Shown here: positions 63,599-64,000 of the stretch, in pieces
Layout: the number at the start of each line of letters is the position of its first letter
How positions within the stretch are numbered: position 1 is the stretch's first letter
Source: CAZJBS01 sp964544475
GTDB taxonomy: Bacteria > CLD3 > SB21
Assembly (NCBI GenBank): GCA_964544475.1
Contig: CAZJBS010000001.1
Span: 62,001-126,000 of the forward strand
DNA length: 64,000 bases
Reading direction: 5' to 3'
Notes under the pieces: model-generated
The model's input: the letters and a program-made list of their open reading frames with translations, nothing else
Databases searched by the model: none
What the model was told of the DNA's origin: nothing
Translations under genes and position numbers: made by a program

Positions 63599-64000
63599 AT
63601 GAACATTCGGATTTGGATTTGGCTGGCCGTTCTGTCTGGCTTTCCTGCATGGGCCTGGTCCCAGGACACCACGAGTACGTCGAAAACCGGAAAAATAGAG
63701 AGGCGGGTACGCGCCGGCGATCAGCTGACCATTTCAGTTTATGGTCATGACGAATTGCCAAAGACGGTCCGCGTCGAACCTGACGGAAGCATGAAGTATC
63801 CTTTCATGAAGGATATCAAAGTCGATGGATTGAGCGTGGAACAAATCGCCAATGTGCTATCCGCCCGACTGTCCCAGTACATCGGCGGAAGGGCGGAAGT
63901 GGTGGTGTCTTTTTCGGAAGGTGAGTCGATCGAAGTGGTGGTGCTTGGGCAAGTCCGCACACCGGGCGCACACAAGATGCCGTTGAAGAATACCATCCAG
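63599..64000 (+). CDS. polysaccharide export protein (Wza-like), N-terminal part
   Basis: 134 codons visible; the gene runs off the window. Signal peptide IWIWLAVLSGFPAWAWSQ without a lipobox Cys. The Poly_export domain follows: VRAGDQLTISVYGHDELPKTV, split at 38-58, then RVEPDGSMKYPFMKDI and LSVEQIANVLSARL. A SLBB-type start appears in VVVLGQVRTPGAHKMP. It forms the outer-membrane channel for capsule or exopolysaccharide. ATG 63599 has AAGGGA just upstream. Confidence 0.9.
   Translation, partial: MNIRIWIWLAVLSGFPAWAWSQDTTSTSKTGKIERRVRAGDQLTISVYGHDELPKTVRVEPDGSMKYPFMKDIKVDGLSVEQIANVLSARLSQYIGGRAEVVVSFSEGESIEVVVLGQVRTPGAHKMPLKNTIQ

Noticed and set aside
1..64000. tRNA or rRNA genes
   Set aside because: No cloverleaf with a T-loop and acceptor pairing and no conserved rRNA stretches were found by eye; a GGTTCGAAAC string at 62779 is within a coding sequence.

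Overview
The window looks like a chromosomal segment of a Gram-negative bacterium. It encodes LolA, an outer-membrane polysaccharide export protein, several lipoproteins and probable outer-membrane proteins. The mix of an ECF sigma/anti-sigma pair beside TPR-CHAT proteins, a 7TMR-DISM kinase, a beta-propeller/Y_Y_Y kinase, many REP-like palindromes and RAYT transposases suggests the FCB superphylum or a related candidate phylum. That placement is inference; no rRNA or other decisive marker is present. Most of the window is moderately GC-rich, but about 26.0-29.2 kb and 31.9-34.4 kb are visibly richer in A+T, which fits acquired DNA.

Layout. 0-11.8 kb is mostly housekeeping: the end of a leucyl aminopeptidase, RNase G, a radical SAM protein, a glutaminyl-cyclase-like M28 lipoprotein, chorismate synthase coupled to a trypsin-like lipoprotein, FtsX, Dxs, a TlpA-like thioredoxin, a GIDE-domain protein and a membrane protein. 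11.9-12.4 kb is a compact GIY-YIG unit bounded by 12-bp inverted repeats. 12.4-18 kb holds an ECF sigma/zinc anti-sigma pair and two complementary halves of a TPR-CHAT protease on opposite strands. Two copies of a promoter-like motif with identical spacing also lie here, and they probably define the sigma regulon. 18-25.8 kb holds palindromic repeats, an SH3-cysteine peptidase, an alpha/beta hydrolase and three envelope proteins of unknown function.

26.0-29.2 kb encodes the most striking candidate: a divergent FtsZ/tubulin-superfamily GTPase, translationally coupled to a four-helix membrane protein and followed by a second membrane protein. 29.2-41.2 kb is a composite type III-like restriction-modification island. 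Mod (29.2 kb) and Res (37.7 kb) are separated by a GHKL ATPase-nuclease, an ASCH protein, an AAA+ ATPase, an IS200-like transposase with REP arrays and an MNT-HEPN toxin-antitoxin pair. The first 120-145 bp of res occurs three times, once at the downstream border of each inserted block, with stop/start overlaps kept at each join. A DUF4328 membrane protein is coupled to the end of res.

41.2-48.6 kb is signalling: a 7TMR-DISM kinase, a receiver-cyclase whose last codons are frameshifted, a RAYT and a large periplasmic-sensor kinase. 48.9-55.9 kb holds a CnoX-like thioredoxin, an M48 protease and a minus-strand operon of a cation/proton antiporter, a GNAT-nitrilase fusion and TrkH, with a 45-residue membrane peptide upstream. 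56.5-64.0 kb is core again: an aminotransferase, GcvT, FtsK, LolA, a YbhN-like membrane protein and the start of a Wza-like export protein cut by the window edge.
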